Notes under the pieces: model-generated
What the model saw: only the letters and a program-made list of their open reading frames with translations
Database searches by the model: none
Told to the model about the DNA's origin: nothing
Shown here: piece after piece, positions 9,427-18,197 of the stretch
Layout of the letters: each line of letters begins with the position of its first letter
Position numbering within the stretch: the first letter of the stretch is position 1
Origin: Hydrogenophaga sp. PAMC20947
GTDB taxonomy: Bacteria > Pseudomonadota > Gammaproteobacteria > Burkholderiales > Burkholderiaceae_C
Direction: 5' to 3'
NCBI RefSeq assembly: GCF_004795855.1
Contig: NZ_CP039252.1
Location: 1,302,001-1,366,000, forward strand
DNA: 64,000 bases
Position numbers and translations under genes: made by a program

Positions 9427-10389
9427 TCACTGGCCGCGCACCATGCCCAGCACTTTGCTCATGTCCAGGGACTGCGCGGTGTCCTGTATCTGCGGCATGT
9501 GTTGTGCCTGCAGCCGTTTGGCGGGCTCCATCAGGCTTTGAAACGTCTCTTGCAGCAGCGCGGTGCTCATCTGGCGCCCGCCGGCGTAGTAACGTTTGGC
9601 GACCTGGCCCAGGGCGTAGGTAGAAGCAAAGGAAAACGCCGCCCCCGTAGCGGCTCGACCCAGCCCGCCAACCAGGCCGCCCGCCACCTTGCCCAGCAGC
9701 CCCCCCAGGAGCTTGCGCCCAAACTGTTCGAGGTATTGCGAGGTCACGCCGACGCCCACCGCCGCTATGAACTCCTTGATATGGCCCTGATCAAGCTGCA
9801 CGCCATGGGCCTGGCCAATGTTGTAGACCATGCGAACCTGCAGCGGAATGATGGCCATGGACGCCCAGGACTGCGGCAGCAATTCCAGTGCGCCGTTGAT
9901 TTTGGCGGCATTGAGGATGAGGCTGTCCAGCTCGGGCTCGAGAGGCGCATGGTTGGCAGGCCGTGCCGGCGGTGTATTTGAGCTGAGCGCGGGTACTGCA
10001 CCCTCGCCCGCGGCCACCACCGCCTCGGCGGCCTGGTCAAAAGCTTCGGTCGCCGCTTCGCTCAGGCCGAGTTTGCTTTTGAGATCGGTCAAGAATTGAA
10101 CTTCGGCAGCGCTTTGCCGCCCATCGGCATCGCACACGGCCACCGCCATTTCATAGGCCAGCTGCCGTTGGCCCGGGTCTTGCAATTGAGCCAGCGCATC
10201 GTCCAGCGCAACCCGTTTGAGCAACACGTCCTGGTACAGCCCGGCCAAAACCTGGGTTCCCGTTGATTCGTCCAGGCGCTGCGCCATGTTCCGAATGGCT
10301 TCTCGCTCGGCGTCGGCCTTGTGGCCGTCGGCGAAGGCCGCCATGAGGGCGACAGTCAGCAGGGCTTGTTGCGGGTGATCGGGTGTCAT
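9427..10389 (-). CDS. TerB-domain / DUF697 protein
   Basis: 320 aa, two regions. The N-terminal part (residues about 1-135) is a TerB/DjlA-like helical domain: LMAAFADGHKADAERE and a later AVCDADGRQSAAE repeat the D-G-x acidic pattern typical of TerB. The C-terminal part (about 185-300) is glycine-rich and fits DUF697, found in YcjF and GTPase-associated membrane proteins (GRKLLGGLLGKVAGGLVGG). A linker with Ala/Pro separates them. The function is unknown; tellurite resistance should not be assumed from the TerB name. The start at 10389 is chosen because the frame upstream looks non-coding. Divergent from yciB. Confidence 0.78.
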   Translation of the reverse strand: MTPDHPQQALLTVALMAAFADGHKADAEREAIRNMAQRLDESTGTQVLAGLYQDVLLKRVALDDALAQLQDPGQRQLAYEMAVAVCDADGRQSAAEVQFLTDLKSKLGLSEAATEAFDQAAEAVVAAGEGAVPALSSNTPPARPANHAPLEPELDSLILNAAKINGALELLPQSWASMAIIPLQVRMVYNIGQAHGVQLDQGHIKEFIAAVGVGVTSQYLEQFGRKLLGGLLGKVAGGLVGGLGRAATGAAFSFASTYALGQVAKRYYAGGRQMSTALLQETFQSLMEPAKRLQAQHMPQIQDTAQSLDMSKVLGMVRGQ

Positions 10390-10513
10390 GGCGGTCTCTT
10401 CAGTCGGGTTAAAACAAGCGGCTTGGTGCGTGTGAAGCATCATCCGGGCTCGGAAAGGTTCAAGGTGGCCCCAGTGAGCACCACCTTTAAAGCCAAGCCT
10501 AAGTCTAAACACC

Positions 10514-10519
10514 GATAAT
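10514..10519 (+). promoter_or_regulatory. -10 box immediately before yciB (leaderless start)
   Basis: GATAAT (5 of 6 consensus bases) ends 7 bases before the yciB ATG, so transcription would begin at or next to the start codon. No Shine-Dalgarno sequence is present. The -35 region is weak. Confidence 0.45.
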
Positions 10520-10526
10520 CCGAACG

Positions 10527-11087
10527 ATGCGCTTTTTGATTGACTTCTTTCCCATTGCCCTGTTCGTGGGTGCCTACAAGCTGTACGACATCTACACCGC
10601 CACTGCGGTGCTCATGGCCGCCACCCTGTTGCAGAGCAGCATCATCTACGCCGTCGACCGCAAGCTGCAAACGCTGCAAAAGGTCACGCTGGCGCTGGTG
10701 ATCGTTTTTGGGGTGCTGACCCTGGCGCTGCACGATGAACGGTTCATCAAGTGGAAGCCCACGGTGCTGTACTCCAGCATGGCCATCGTGCTCGGAGCGG
10801 CCCTGTGGGGCTGGAAAAAGAACTTCCTCCAGATGCTGCTCGGCACCCAGCTCAGCCTGCCCGCCGCGGTGTGGGCGCGCCTGACCGTGATCTGGATCGG
10901 GTATTTCCTGTTCATGGCCGCGATCAACGCGTACGTCGCCACCTACTACTCCACCGAAGACTGGGTGAATTTCAAACTCTGGGGTTATGCCTTCCCGGTG
11001 ATTTTCATCGTGGGCCAGGGCCTCTACATTGCCCGGTTCATCAACGATGACGCCGACAAAGAAACCGAGGTCAAGAACCATGAGTGA
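10527..11087 (+). CDS. yciB: Inner-membrane septation protein YciB (IspA/IspZ)
   Basis: Polytopic inner-membrane protein of 186 aa associated with cell-envelope synthesis and septation. The N-terminus [18 protein letters not shown] is diagnostic, and about five hydrophobic segments follow ([60 protein letters not shown]). There is no ribosome-binding site before the ATG; a GATAAT box sits 7 bases upstream instead. The last 8 bases overlap the bolA start. The order yciB-bolA-ppiC is common in betaproteobacteria. Confidence 0.95.
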   Translation: MRFLIDFFPIALFVGAYKLYDIYTATAVLMAATLLQSSIIYAVDRKLQTLQKVTLALVIVFGVLTLALHDERFIKWKPTVLYSSMAIVLGAALWGWKKNFLQMLLGTQLSLPAAVWARLTVIWIGYFLFMAAINAYVATYYSTEDWVNFKLWGYAFPVIFIVGQGLYIARFINDDADKETEVKNHE

Positions 11088-11355
11088 AACCGCGATTCCC
11101 ACCCAGGCGGCGCTGGAGGCCACGTTGCGCGAAGCCTTGGCGCCCGAAACCCTCGTGGTGCTGGACGAAAGCGAGGCCCACGCGGGCCATGCGGGCGCCA
11201 ACGGTCTGGGCTACGGTACCCATTTTCGCGTGCGCATTGGCGGCGCAGCGTTCGCGGGCAAGTCTCGTGTGGCGCAGCACCGTCTTGTGTATGATGCGCT
11301 GCAAAAATTCACCGATGCCGGATTGCACGCGTTGGCCATTGAAATCCAGCGCTAG
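11080..11355 (+). CDS. BolA family protein
   Basis: Small cytosolic protein of 91 aa with the BolA/KH-like fold. The conserved block GTHFRVRI is followed by [17 protein letters not shown] and a HALAIE strand. BolA proteins bind monothiol glutaredoxins and iron-sulfur clusters and can act on transcription. The ATG at 11080 overlaps the last codons of yciB, which shows translational coupling. It is followed by the peptidyl-prolyl isomerase gene. Confidence 0.92.
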   Translation: MSETAIPTQAALEATLREALAPETLVVLDESEAHAGHAGANGLGYGTHFRVRIGGAAFAGKSRVAQHRLVYDALQKFTDAGLHALAIEIQR

Positions 11356-11423
11356 TACGGCTTCCAGTCCATTTTTCCGTGTCTTTTTCATCTCCGTTTT
11401 TTTCTACTCCCTTGAGGAACATC

Positions 11424-12203
11424 ATGAAATTCTCTTTGTCGGCCCTTGCAGCGGCCGCCCTGATCGTGGCTGCCCCCTGGGCTGCCGCTCAAAACGTGGC
11501 CATCGTCAATGGCAAGGCCGTGCCCACGGCGCGGATCGAGATGCTGGCCAAGCAGGCAGCTGCGGCGGGCCGCCCGGTGGACGAAGCCACCCGCGCCCAA
11601 CTGAAAGAAGAAGTCATCCTGCGTGAAATCTTCATGCAGGAAGCCCTGAAGCGCGGCATCCCCGCCACCGAAGACTACAAAGTCCAGATGGAGCTGGCAC
11701 GCCAGACCATCATGATCCGCGCCATGTTCCAGGATTACCAGGCCAAAAACCCGGTGACCGACGAAGAAGTGAAGGCCGAGTACGACAAGTTCGTCGCGAC
11801 CAACGGCGGCAAGGAATACCGCGCCCGCCACATCCTTGTTGAAAAGGAAGACGAGGCCAAGGCCATCATCGCTTCGCTCAAAGGCGGCGCCAAGTTCGAA
11901 GACATCGCCAAGAAGCAATCCAAAGACCCAGGGTCGGGCGCCAATGGTGGTGACCTGGATTGGGCCAACGCGGCCAGCTACGTGACCGAGTTCTCTGAAG
12001 CCATGATCAAGCTCGAAAAGGGCCAGATGACCCAGGAGCCCGTCAAGAGCCAGTTTGGCTGGCACATCATCCGCGTGGACGACGTGCGCCAGGCCCAGTT
12101 GCCCAAGCTCGAAGAAATCAAGGATCAGATTTCCCAGCAGATGCAACAGCAAAAGTTGGCCAAGTTCCAGACCACCTTGCGCGAAAAAGCCAAAGTGGAG
12201 TGA
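11424..12203 (+). CDS. Periplasmic peptidyl-prolyl cis-trans isomerase, parvulin type
   Basis: Exported folding factor of 259 aa. A signal peptide ends at about residue 22 (AAPWAAAQ). A SurA-like N-terminal helical domain leads into one parvulin domain (about residues 120-220): YRARHILV, GGDLDWAN and SQFGWHIIRVDD are the classical PpiC motifs. It assists folding of outer-membrane or periplasmic proteins. The start at 11424 has a GAGGAAC ribosome-binding site. It closes the yciB-bolA-ppi unit, with a two-hairpin terminator downstream. Confidence 0.93.
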   Translation: MKFSLSALAAAALIVAAPWAAAQNVAIVNGKAVPTARIEMLAKQAAAAGRPVDEATRAQLKEEVILREIFMQEALKRGIPATEDYKVQMELARQTIMIRAMFQDYQAKNPVTDEEVKAEYDKFVATNGGKEYRARHILVEKEDEAKAIIASLKGGAKFEDIAKKQSKDPGSGANGGDLDWANAASYVTEFSEAMIKLEKGQMTQEPVKSQFGWHIIRVDDVRQAQLPKLEEIKDQISQQMQQQKLAKFQTTLREKAKVE

Positions 12204-12205
12204 TT

Positions 12206-12266
12206 TCTGGCGCATTGCGCCAGATGCCCCACATCAGAAAAGCGCGGCCTGTCCGCGCTTTTTTTT
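12206..12266 (+). terminator. Tandem hairpin terminator after the PPIase gene
   Basis: First hairpin TCTGGCGC/GCGCCAGA (12206-12224, loop ATT). The second has a 10-bp stem, AAAAGCGCGG (12238-12247) with CCGCGCTTTT (12253-12262), and runs into eight T to 12266. The second is a textbook intrinsic terminator. Confidence 0.93.
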
Positions 12267-12402
12267 GCCTGGTTGAGAGCCCGAAGCCCACTGGTGCCAA
12301 CGTCCCTTGGCGCATTGGACCGCCCTGCACCGCCTGAATTTGGTTCAATTGGTACCCGGGCTCACCTTGTTGACCCTGCCCATCCTGTCAGGAGCCACAC
12401 AC

Positions 12403-13815
12403 ATGTCTATTCCAGACACCGTCGCCACTTTCACACCGTCCACTGCAGCACCGGCCACCCGCGCCGGGCTGGACTGGGCTCGCGCCCAGGTGTTTCTGGC
12501 CCGTGAGCGGGAAAGCTATGTTCAGCGCAACCCGCGCTCTGCTGCCCTCGCTGCGCGGGCGCAGCAACACCTGCTGTTTGGCGTGCCCCTGCACTGGATG
12601 ACCGACTGGGGAACCCCGTTCGCCCTGCATGTGGACCACGCCAGCGGCGCGCAGGTCACCGACGCAGACGGACACATGCTTGCAGACTTCTGCTTGGGAG
12701 ATACCGGCGCCATGCTGGGCCATTCCCCCGGGCCCGTGGCCGCCGCCCTGCAGGCCCAGGCCACCCGCGGCTACACCACCATGCTGGCCACGGAAGACGC
12801 CTCGGTGGTGGGCGAGGCACTGGCCGAACGGTTTGGGTTGCAGTATTGGCAGTTCGCCATGAGCGCGACCGATGCCAACCGCTACATCGTTCGCTGGATC
12901 CGAGCCGCCACGGGCCGCAAGAAACTGCTGGTGTTCAACGGCTGCTACCACGGCACGATCGAAGACGTGTTTGTGGATCTGGTGAATGGTGTGCCCGTGC
13001 AGCGCGGCAGCCTCCTGGGCCAGGTGCACGATCTCACCGAGCACACCGTCGTGGTGGAGTTCAACGACCTGGCCGCGCTGGAAGCGGCCTTGGCCGAAGG
13101 CGATGTGGCCTGTGTGCTGGCAGAGCCCGTCATGACCAACATCGGCATGGTGCTGCCCCAGCCCGGTTATTGGGAGGCTGCCCAGCGCCTGATCCAGCAA
13201 TACGGGGCTTTGCTGGTGGCCGACGAAACCCACACCATCAGCACCGGCCCCGGTGGCTACACCCAGGCGGCTGGCCTCAAGCCCGACGCGCTGGTGCTGG
13301 GAAAACCCGTGGGCGGCGGTGTGCCCTGTGCGGTGTACGGCATGAGTGCCGACCTGGCCGCGCGCGCCATACAGGCCAAACAGGATGCGCCCCCGGGCCA
13401 CAGCGGCATCGGCACCACCCTCACCGGCAACATGCTCGCCATGGCCGCCATGCGAGCCGCGCTCACCGAAGTGATCACCCCCGCGGCGTATGCCCACATG
13501 CTGCCGCTGGCCGAGCAGCTGGCTGAGGGGGTGCGCGCCTTGATCGCCTGTTACCAGCTGCCATGGTGTGTCACCCAGGTGGGCACTCGGACCGAGTTCC
13601 AGTTCACGCCCACACCGCCGCGCAACGGCGCCGAGGCCGGCGCCATTCTGGACGGCGAGTTGGAGCACCTGATCCACCTCGGCTTGCTCAACCGTGGCGT
13701 GATGATCACCCCGTTTCACAATATGATGCTGGTCTGCCTGCAGACCACGGCAGCCGATGTGGAGAGGCTACTCACCGCGCTTGACGACGTGCTCGGAGCG
13801 ATTGTTGTTGCATGA
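12403..13815 (+). CDS. Class III aminotransferase, glutamate-1-semialdehyde aminomutase-like
   Basis: PLP-dependent fold-type I enzyme of 470 aa. The PLP lysine is predicted at K301 in LVLGKPVGGG, with the aspartate partner at D274 in VADETHT. The segments LGDTGAMLGHSP, NGCYHGT and SATDANRYIVRW align in type with HemL, but the protein is about 40 residues longer at the N-terminus. The neighbours are not haem genes, so a different aminotransferase or aminomutase role is likely. Substrate unknown. The ATG at 12403 follows a CAGGAG ribosome-binding site. It is preceded by the PPIase terminator, so it has its own promoter. Confidence 0.85.
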   Translation: MSIPDTVATFTPSTAAPATRAGLDWARAQVFLARERESYVQRNPRSAALAARAQQHLLFGVPLHWMTDWGTPFALHVDHASGAQVTDADGHMLADFCLGDTGAMLGHSPGPVAAALQAQATRGYTTMLATEDASVVGEALAERFGLQYWQFAMSATDANRYIVRWIRAATGRKKLLVFNGCYHGTIEDVFVDLVNGVPVQRGSLLGQVHDLTEHTVVVEFNDLAALEAALAEGDVACVLAEPVMTNIGMVLPQPGYWEAAQRLIQQYGALLVADETHTISTGPGGYTQAAGLKPDALVLGKPVGGGVPCAVYGMSADLAARAIQAKQDAPPGHSGIGTTLTGNMLAMAAMRAALTEVITPAAYAHMLPLAEQLAEGVRALIACYQLPWCVTQVGTRTEFQFTPTPPRNGAEAGAILDGELEHLIHLGLLNRGVMITPFHNMMLVCLQTTAADVERLLTALDDVLGAIVVA

Positions 13816-13820
13816 CAGTT

Positions 13821-13856
13821 GGCGGCTGCCCAGGCCCGCTCGGGTTGGGCCCGCCG
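13821..13856. terminator. Hairpin between convergent genes
   Basis: GGCGG-CT-GCCCA (13821-13832) pairs with TGGGC-CCGCC (13846-13855) with a 2-base bulge. There is no T-run, so it is only a possible terminator for the aminotransferase or the facing DUF1624 gene. Confidence 0.35.
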
Positions 13857-13893
13857 TTAACTTCTCGTGGGGTCTCATCCCCTGCGGGAGCCA

Positions 13894-14640
13894 TCAACCC
13901 AGGGCCCAAAACGCTGCAGCGATCAAACCCAGCATCACCGGCTGGTGCAGCAGGTAGTAGCTGAGGCTCCAGCGGCCCAACACCACCAGGGCACGCTTTA
14001 CCAAGCCCTGCGCAGGGGTCTGCCCTGCGCCCAGCCAGGCCGGACGATTCGCCAGCGCCCAACGCCCGGCCGCTATGCCCCACCACATCACCCCCAGCCA
14101 GGGCAACACAGGCACATAGTCTTCGGTGATCGGCAACTGGCTGATCAGGCCCAGAGCGTTCAGCCCCGGCTGATTGAGCACCGCCAGCGCAGGCCAGGCG
14201 GCTATGGCCAGCGGCGCCACAAACTTGGCCCCAATGGCCAAGGCGCCCAGCGGCCAGAGCAACACGCCCCACCCCGCCGTGAGCCGCACCAGAATCAGCA
14301 TCACCGCAATGCCGTGCAACACGCCAAAGTAGATGAAGCTGTCGGGGAACATCAGCATGGACCCCACAGTCACCAGCCCTGCCGCTCCAGCCACCCGGCC
14401 CCAGCGCTTCCAGAAACGCGACCAGGTTTGCCCCTGCTGTGCTGCGACAGCCTGCGACAGCCCCGCCGTGAACAGAAACAGGCTCACGATGGCCGTGCGC
14501 TGCCAGGTCCAGAACGGATCGTGGTGGAAGTTTTGATCGATCAGGCCGTGGTAATTCAGATCAAAACAGAAGTGGTACGCCGTCATCCACAAGATGGCGA
14601 TGGCGCGCAAGATGTCAATGCGGTCGAGGCGTTGGTTCAC
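13894..14640 (-). CDS. DUF1624 / heparan-alpha-glucosaminide N-acetyltransferase-like membrane protein
   Basis: Polytopic membrane protein of about 248 aa with the DUF1624 (YeiB/HGSNAT-like acyltransferase) start RLDRIDILRAIAILWM and AYHFCFDLNYHG. Several hydrophobic helices follow, ending YYLLHQPVMLGLIAAAF, where the H-Q-P triad is typical. Such proteins are thought to move acyl groups across the membrane onto sugars or envelope polymers; the substrate is unknown. The start is uncertain: GTG at 14640, 7 bases after the hydrolase stop, or TTG at 14661 overlapping it. Neither has a good ribosome-binding site. Translation is probably coupled to the upstream hydrolase. Confidence 0.82.
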   Translation of the reverse strand: MNQRLDRIDILRAIAILWMTAYHFCFDLNYHGLIDQNFHHDPFWTWQRTAIVSLFLFTAGLSQAVAAQQGQTWSRFWKRWGRVAGAAGLVTVGSMLMFPDSFIYFGVLHGIAVMLILVRLTAGWGVLLWPLGALAIGAKFVAPLAIAAWPALAVLNQPGLNALGLISQLPITEDYVPVLPWLGVMWWGIAAGRWALANRPAWLGAGQTPAQGLVKRALVVLGRWSLSYYLLHQPVMLGLIAAAFWALG

Positions 14641-14647
14641 GGTGCGG

Positions 14648-15388
14648 TCAGGTGAGGTCAAGGAGGTGCCGGGTCAGTTCCACGGGCGCGCTCACCATCG
14701 GATCGTGTCCGGTATCCATTTCTACCACCCGCCATCCCGGATCAATGCGAACCTTCACGCGTGAGGCCGCAATGGTTGGCAGGGCCGGGTTGGTGCAATC
14801 GATAAAGGCTCTCGGCAATGCAGCGACCCGGTCTGCATTGAAATGCAGCGCCTGCTGGTAGACCGAAAAAGGCTGCGGCGTCTGGCGCCGGTTGACCCAG
14901 TCGCGGTTGGCGCCACTCAGGCCGAACACACAGGCGTCGGGCGGTGGGAAGCTGATGCCGCCACTGGATTCAGCGGCTTTCACGCGGGCTTGCTGGGTCT
15001 CGGCCGCATGACGGCTGCTCCAGCTCTCGCCGGGTTCGGGCACCACGGCGTCCAGGTACACCAGATGTGCCAGCAGGCCGGGATGCTCATGTTGCAGACG
15101 GTCTGCCACGCCGGTGATGACGATGCCGCCGTAGCTGTGGCCCACCAGCACCACGCGCTGCAGTTCTTCCGCCTGGATCAGGCCCACCACGTCCTGGACG
15201 TGGGTGTTCAGATCAATGTCCGGGCCCATCAGGTGCGCTCGCTCGCCCACGCCGGAGAGCGTAACGGCATGGGCTACATGGCCGGCTTGTCGCAGCAAAG
15301 GCAGCACCCGCGCCCAACACCACGCGCCATGCCATGCGCCGTGCACCAATACAAAGGCGGGTTTTGGGGTTTCGGTGGGTGTGTTCAC
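14648..15388 (-). CDS. Alpha/beta hydrolase (methyl-salicylate-esterase-like)
   Basis: Serine hydrolase of 246 aa. It starts with FVLVHGAWHGAWCW, the oxyanion region of the plant-MES/pyrethroid-hydrolase-like group, and has GHSYGG with the nucleophile serine. A DTGHDPM segment near the end supplies the histidine. The GTG at 15388 is chosen because AAGGAG lies 7 bases upstream; the reading frame further upstream is non-coding. The gene lies directly before the DUF1624 gene on the same strand, so the pair probably forms a two-gene operon. Substrate not deducible. Confidence 0.87.
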   Translation of the reverse strand: MNTPTETPKPAFVLVHGAWHGAWCWARVLPLLRQAGHVAHAVTLSGVGERAHLMGPDIDLNTHVQDVVGLIQAEELQRVVLVGHSYGGIVITGVADRLQHEHPGLLAHLVYLDAVVPEPGESWSSRHAAETQQARVKAAESSGGISFPPPDACVFGLSGANRDWVNRRQTPQPFSVYQQALHFNADRVAALPRAFIDCTNPALPTIAASRVKVRIDPGWRVVEMDTGHDPMVSAPVELTRHLLDLT

Positions 15389-15468
15389 AGGCAATCTCCT
15401 TGGCAATATCGGTTTCCACTGATGGTCAAAGTTTTCGGCCAAAAAATTCCGTTCGATTCTTGCACGCC

Positions 15469-15518
15469 CGAAGCCCCGTGGCTTCGGTCCGCAGCGGACC
15501 ACCGGCAAGCCTTTTTTT
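15469..15518 (+). promoter_or_regulatory. Orphan intrinsic terminator with competing hairpin (attenuator-like)
   Basis: Hairpin 1 is CGAAGCC (15469-15475) with GGCTTCG (15480-15486). The alternative pairs the same GGCTT (15480-15484) with AAGCC (15507-15511) around an inner GGTCC/GGACC stem and runs into seven T (15512-15518). No rightward gene ends before it, so it terminates either an unseen small RNA or the leader of the GDSL gene downstream. Confidence 0.55.
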
Positions 15519-15603
15519 AAACAACCACCGCCATTCAACCCACGACACTGGCTGACCTCCATCTAACCGGTTAAGCGACAGCCTGAGCGATCTCAAAAAC
15601 AAA

Positions 15604-17550
15604 GTGTTCACACGCGACCTCTTCGGCAACTGCTGGGTCAACGGGTCGGCACGCCACGAATCCACACTCACTCCATTGTTATCGAGCAAAGTGCACCCCG
15701 CCCCAGGTCCAAACTGCGCCTACCGCGGAACATTCTTGAACTCAAACGCCTTCTTCTCCTTCACCGCGATTGCCGCAACCACGCTGCTCACCGGGTGCGC
15801 CAGCAGTGGCTCATCCACAGCAACGGTAACCAATCCCTACAGCGCCACCGGCAGCAGCACACTGGGCGAAGTCCAGGTCAACACCATGCGGGTGTTTGGC
15901 GACAGCTACTCAGACACCGACTACACCAGCTCCATCGGCACCATCAACTGGTCGGAGCAGTTGCAGGCCAATGGACTGGTATCGGAAAACCTGAACTACG
16001 CCATCGGTGGGGCCTCGGCCACCAGCGGTGGTACAGAGTCGACCTTTGAAAAACAACTCGCCACGGCACTGAGTGGCAAGGCCATTGCAGATGGCGATCT
16101 CTCGGTGGTTTATCTCGGCTACAACGACATCGGCAACTCAGGCAGCGCTGACAATCTGGTCACCGCATCCGCAGACTACCTGACGGGTATCAATGAACTC
16201 ATTGCGGCCGGCGCCGCAGACGACAACAGGCGGATATTCGTCACCCAGATCCACGACTGGAGCCGCAATCCGAATGTGGTCGACAGCACGTCAGGTCAGG
16301 TGACCACGTGGAACACGATGATTGCCGGCATTGCCAACACCCAAGCAAACATCATCGCGGTGGACTTGTACACGGCCTTCGAGCGCATTTACGCAACGCC
16401 GGAGGCTTACGGGTTTGCCAACGTGACCACGGCCGACGCCAGCCGATCCAGCATCGACACCCTGTACTTCAACGGCAACCATTTCGGCAGCCTGGGACAG
16501 CAAGTCATCACCAGCGTTTACCAGCACTACCTCACCCGCGGATGGGACTGGGCCAACAGCGTCAGCGCGGGCACCGACTCGGCCGCCCAGCTCAATGCAG
16601 ACATCGATGATGGCACGCTGGTGTTGAGCACGTCTTTCGGAAAAACAAAGGGGCAGGCGCTTCAGTATGGGTTTCGGCTGTTGCCTCTTGGCATCACGGA
16701 GGAGAATGCGCTGAGTCAATCCTCATCGCAGACCAGCCAGGTGTTTCGTCCGTTCAGCGAACAAACCTCATTTTCACAATCAACGCCCTCAGGGCTGGCA
16801 CTGGATTTCGGCCTGGGCACCTCGGAAAAGCCAAGCGATGCCCGGATCGGTGTGGCACTGTTCCAATACCAGCAGTCCACAGACTTGACATCCGCTCAAG
16901 AGCACCAGTCTCGCCAATACACATCCAACGCCCTTTCCGCCTACTTGCACCAACCCTTGGCCGGCGGGATGTTCAGCTCTCAGGTGTCCCACCTGAACCT
17001 GGATTTCACCAACCAGTCCCAAGACGACCTCGTCAATCTGAATTTGACCAACGAGAACACCGGTGACACTTGGTCCATGGTCAACAAGTTGCGCTATCCC
17101 ATGCGCAGTGGTGGTCTCAGCATCACCCCTTGGGTATCGCTGACTGGACAGACCCACAGCCTGGATGCCGCCGAGTTTTCTTCGCTCTACACCTCCGACG
17201 TGAAATACAGTTCGTCGCGCATGAATGAACTGCTCTCCGGCGTGGGTGTTGATATCCAGTCCAATCCCATCTTTCTCAAAGGGGGCGCCCAAGTTCAGTT
17301 CGGTGGCAGCTTGAACCACACATCCAGCCTGTACCGTGACGCCATCACCGTGTCCATGGAAGAGTCGAACACGGCGGGCTTCGTGCAAAGCGAGGTTTTT
17401 CAGTCAGAGAAAATCAACTCCACGCTGCTGAGTCTTCAAGCAAATATGCTTTTGAACAAGCGGGTTCGATTCAGCGCCACGTATGGCGCCGAATTGCAGG
17501 ATGTAAAAGACACGTCCAGCCTCGCCATCCTGGCCCACTTCAGCTACTGA
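15604..17550 (+). CDS. GDSL/SGNH esterase autotransporter, possibly lipidated
   Basis: Up to 648 aa. An SGNH hydrolase passenger is followed by a C-terminal beta-barrel. Block I is RVFGDSYSDT (catalytic serine) and block III is YLGYNDIGN. Block V reads FNGNHFGS, so the histidine is present but the usual Asp three residues before it is Asn. The last third alternates polar and hydrophobic residues and ends in AHFSY, an aromatic C-terminus typical of outer-membrane barrels. TTLLTGC looks like a lipobox. The start is unclear: GTG 15604, TTG 15676 or TTG 15736. The last puts the cysteine at residue 21 but lacks a basic n-region. Probably a surface lipase or esterase. Confidence 0.8.
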   Translation: MFTRDLFGNCWVNGSARHESTLTPLLSSKVHPAPGPNCAYRGTFLNSNAFFSFTAIAATTLLTGCASSGSSTATVTNPYSATGSSTLGEVQVNTMRVFGDSYSDTDYTSSIGTINWSEQLQANGLVSENLNYAIGGASATSGGTESTFEKQLATALSGKAIADGDLSVVYLGYNDIGNSGSADNLVTASADYLTGINELIAAGAADDNRRIFVTQIHDWSRNPNVVDSTSGQVTTWNTMIAGIANTQANIIAVDLYTAFERIYATPEAYGFANVTTADASRSSIDTLYFNGNHFGSLGQQVITSVYQHYLTRGWDWANSVSAGTDSAAQLNADIDDGTLVLSTSFGKTKGQALQYGFRLLPLGITEENALSQSSSQTSQVFRPFSEQTSFSQSTPSGLALDFGLGTSEKPSDARIGVALFQYQQSTDLTSAQEHQSRQYTSNALSAYLHQPLAGGMFSSQVSHLNLDFTNQSQDDLVNLNLTNENTGDTWSMVNKLRYPMRSGGLSITPWVSLTGQTHSLDAAEFSSLYTSDVKYSSSRMNELLSGVGVDIQSNPIFLKGGAQVQFGGSLNHTSSLYRDAITVSMEESNTAGFVQSEVFQSEKINSTLLSLQANMLLNKRVRFSATYGAELQDVKDTSSLAILAHFSY

Positions 17551-17737
17551 TCATTTGGCGCCCCACCGATCCAGAAAGGTTCTCTGCGCAGCGGGTCGCG
17601 AAGAATCTCATTCCCGCGCCCGTCGCCTCTTCCTTGAGTTCCGGGATCAGCCTCGGTGTTCCCATCACGGCCTCCTGTGCTCAAAGGATAGGAACAGGTT
17701 GTCTACCCGACGAGGGACAGTCCATTTTGGCGATAGA

Positions 17738-18130
17738 TCAAAGCTCCTCCCGAGCTTCCACCACCAGTTGACGAACCCGCGAACCTTTTACCTTCACCAC
17801 CGCCCTCACCTTCAGCGTTTGCTCGGCCTCGAGCCGCACCCGCTGGTGGTAGTCGAGCCCGTCGGTCTGGCCTGGGCTGTGGCTGGGGATGCGTCGGCTC
17901 CATTGGCGTTGGCCGTCGAATTCAACGCTCAGTTCGTGCCAGGGCTCATTCGAGGGGGCTTTGGTGGCCACATTCGTCGTTGCTGAAGGCACGTCGACCA
18001 GCAGCGTCACGTCCACATCAAATACCCGCGCCCGGGCCAACTGGCCGGGGATGGTGAGCACGGCAACAGAGGCGCTGCCGGCGTCGGTTTGCCAGTGTTC
18101 AGGCGTGGCGTTTGCAGGACTGTTGGGCAT
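17738..18130 (-). CDS. Conserved hypothetical protein
   Basis: 130 aa, family not recognised. There is no signal peptide or membrane helix. The sequence is beta-rich and polar, with VFDVDVTLLVDVPSA and a C-terminal half EAEQTLKVRAVVKVKGSRVRQLVVEARE that looks like strand repeats. The start at 18130 (MPNSPANAT) is preferred to a longer frame at 18193 with Arg/Pro-rich, unlikely sequence. It sits between the convergent GDSL gene and a same-strand DUF2721 gene 67 bases upstream, so it could be the last gene of that unit. Codon pattern and length suggest a real gene; no function is proposed. Confidence 0.6.
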   Translation of the reverse strand: MPNSPANATPEHWQTDAGSASVAVLTIPGQLARARVFDVDVTLLVDVPSATTNVATKAPSNEPWHELSVEFDGQRQWSRRIPSHSPGQTDGLDYHQRVRLEAEQTLKVRAVVKVKGSRVRQLVVEAREEL

Positions 18131-18197
18131 GTAAGGTTTGCTGTTCAATTTCGGGTGGATTCTGGAAAATGGTAGGGGGCGGCTGGTGACCAAGCCT

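Noticed and set aside
9427..10389. Tellurite-resistance function for the TerB-like gene
   Set aside because: No other ter genes nearby; TerB-like domains are widespread in unrelated proteins.
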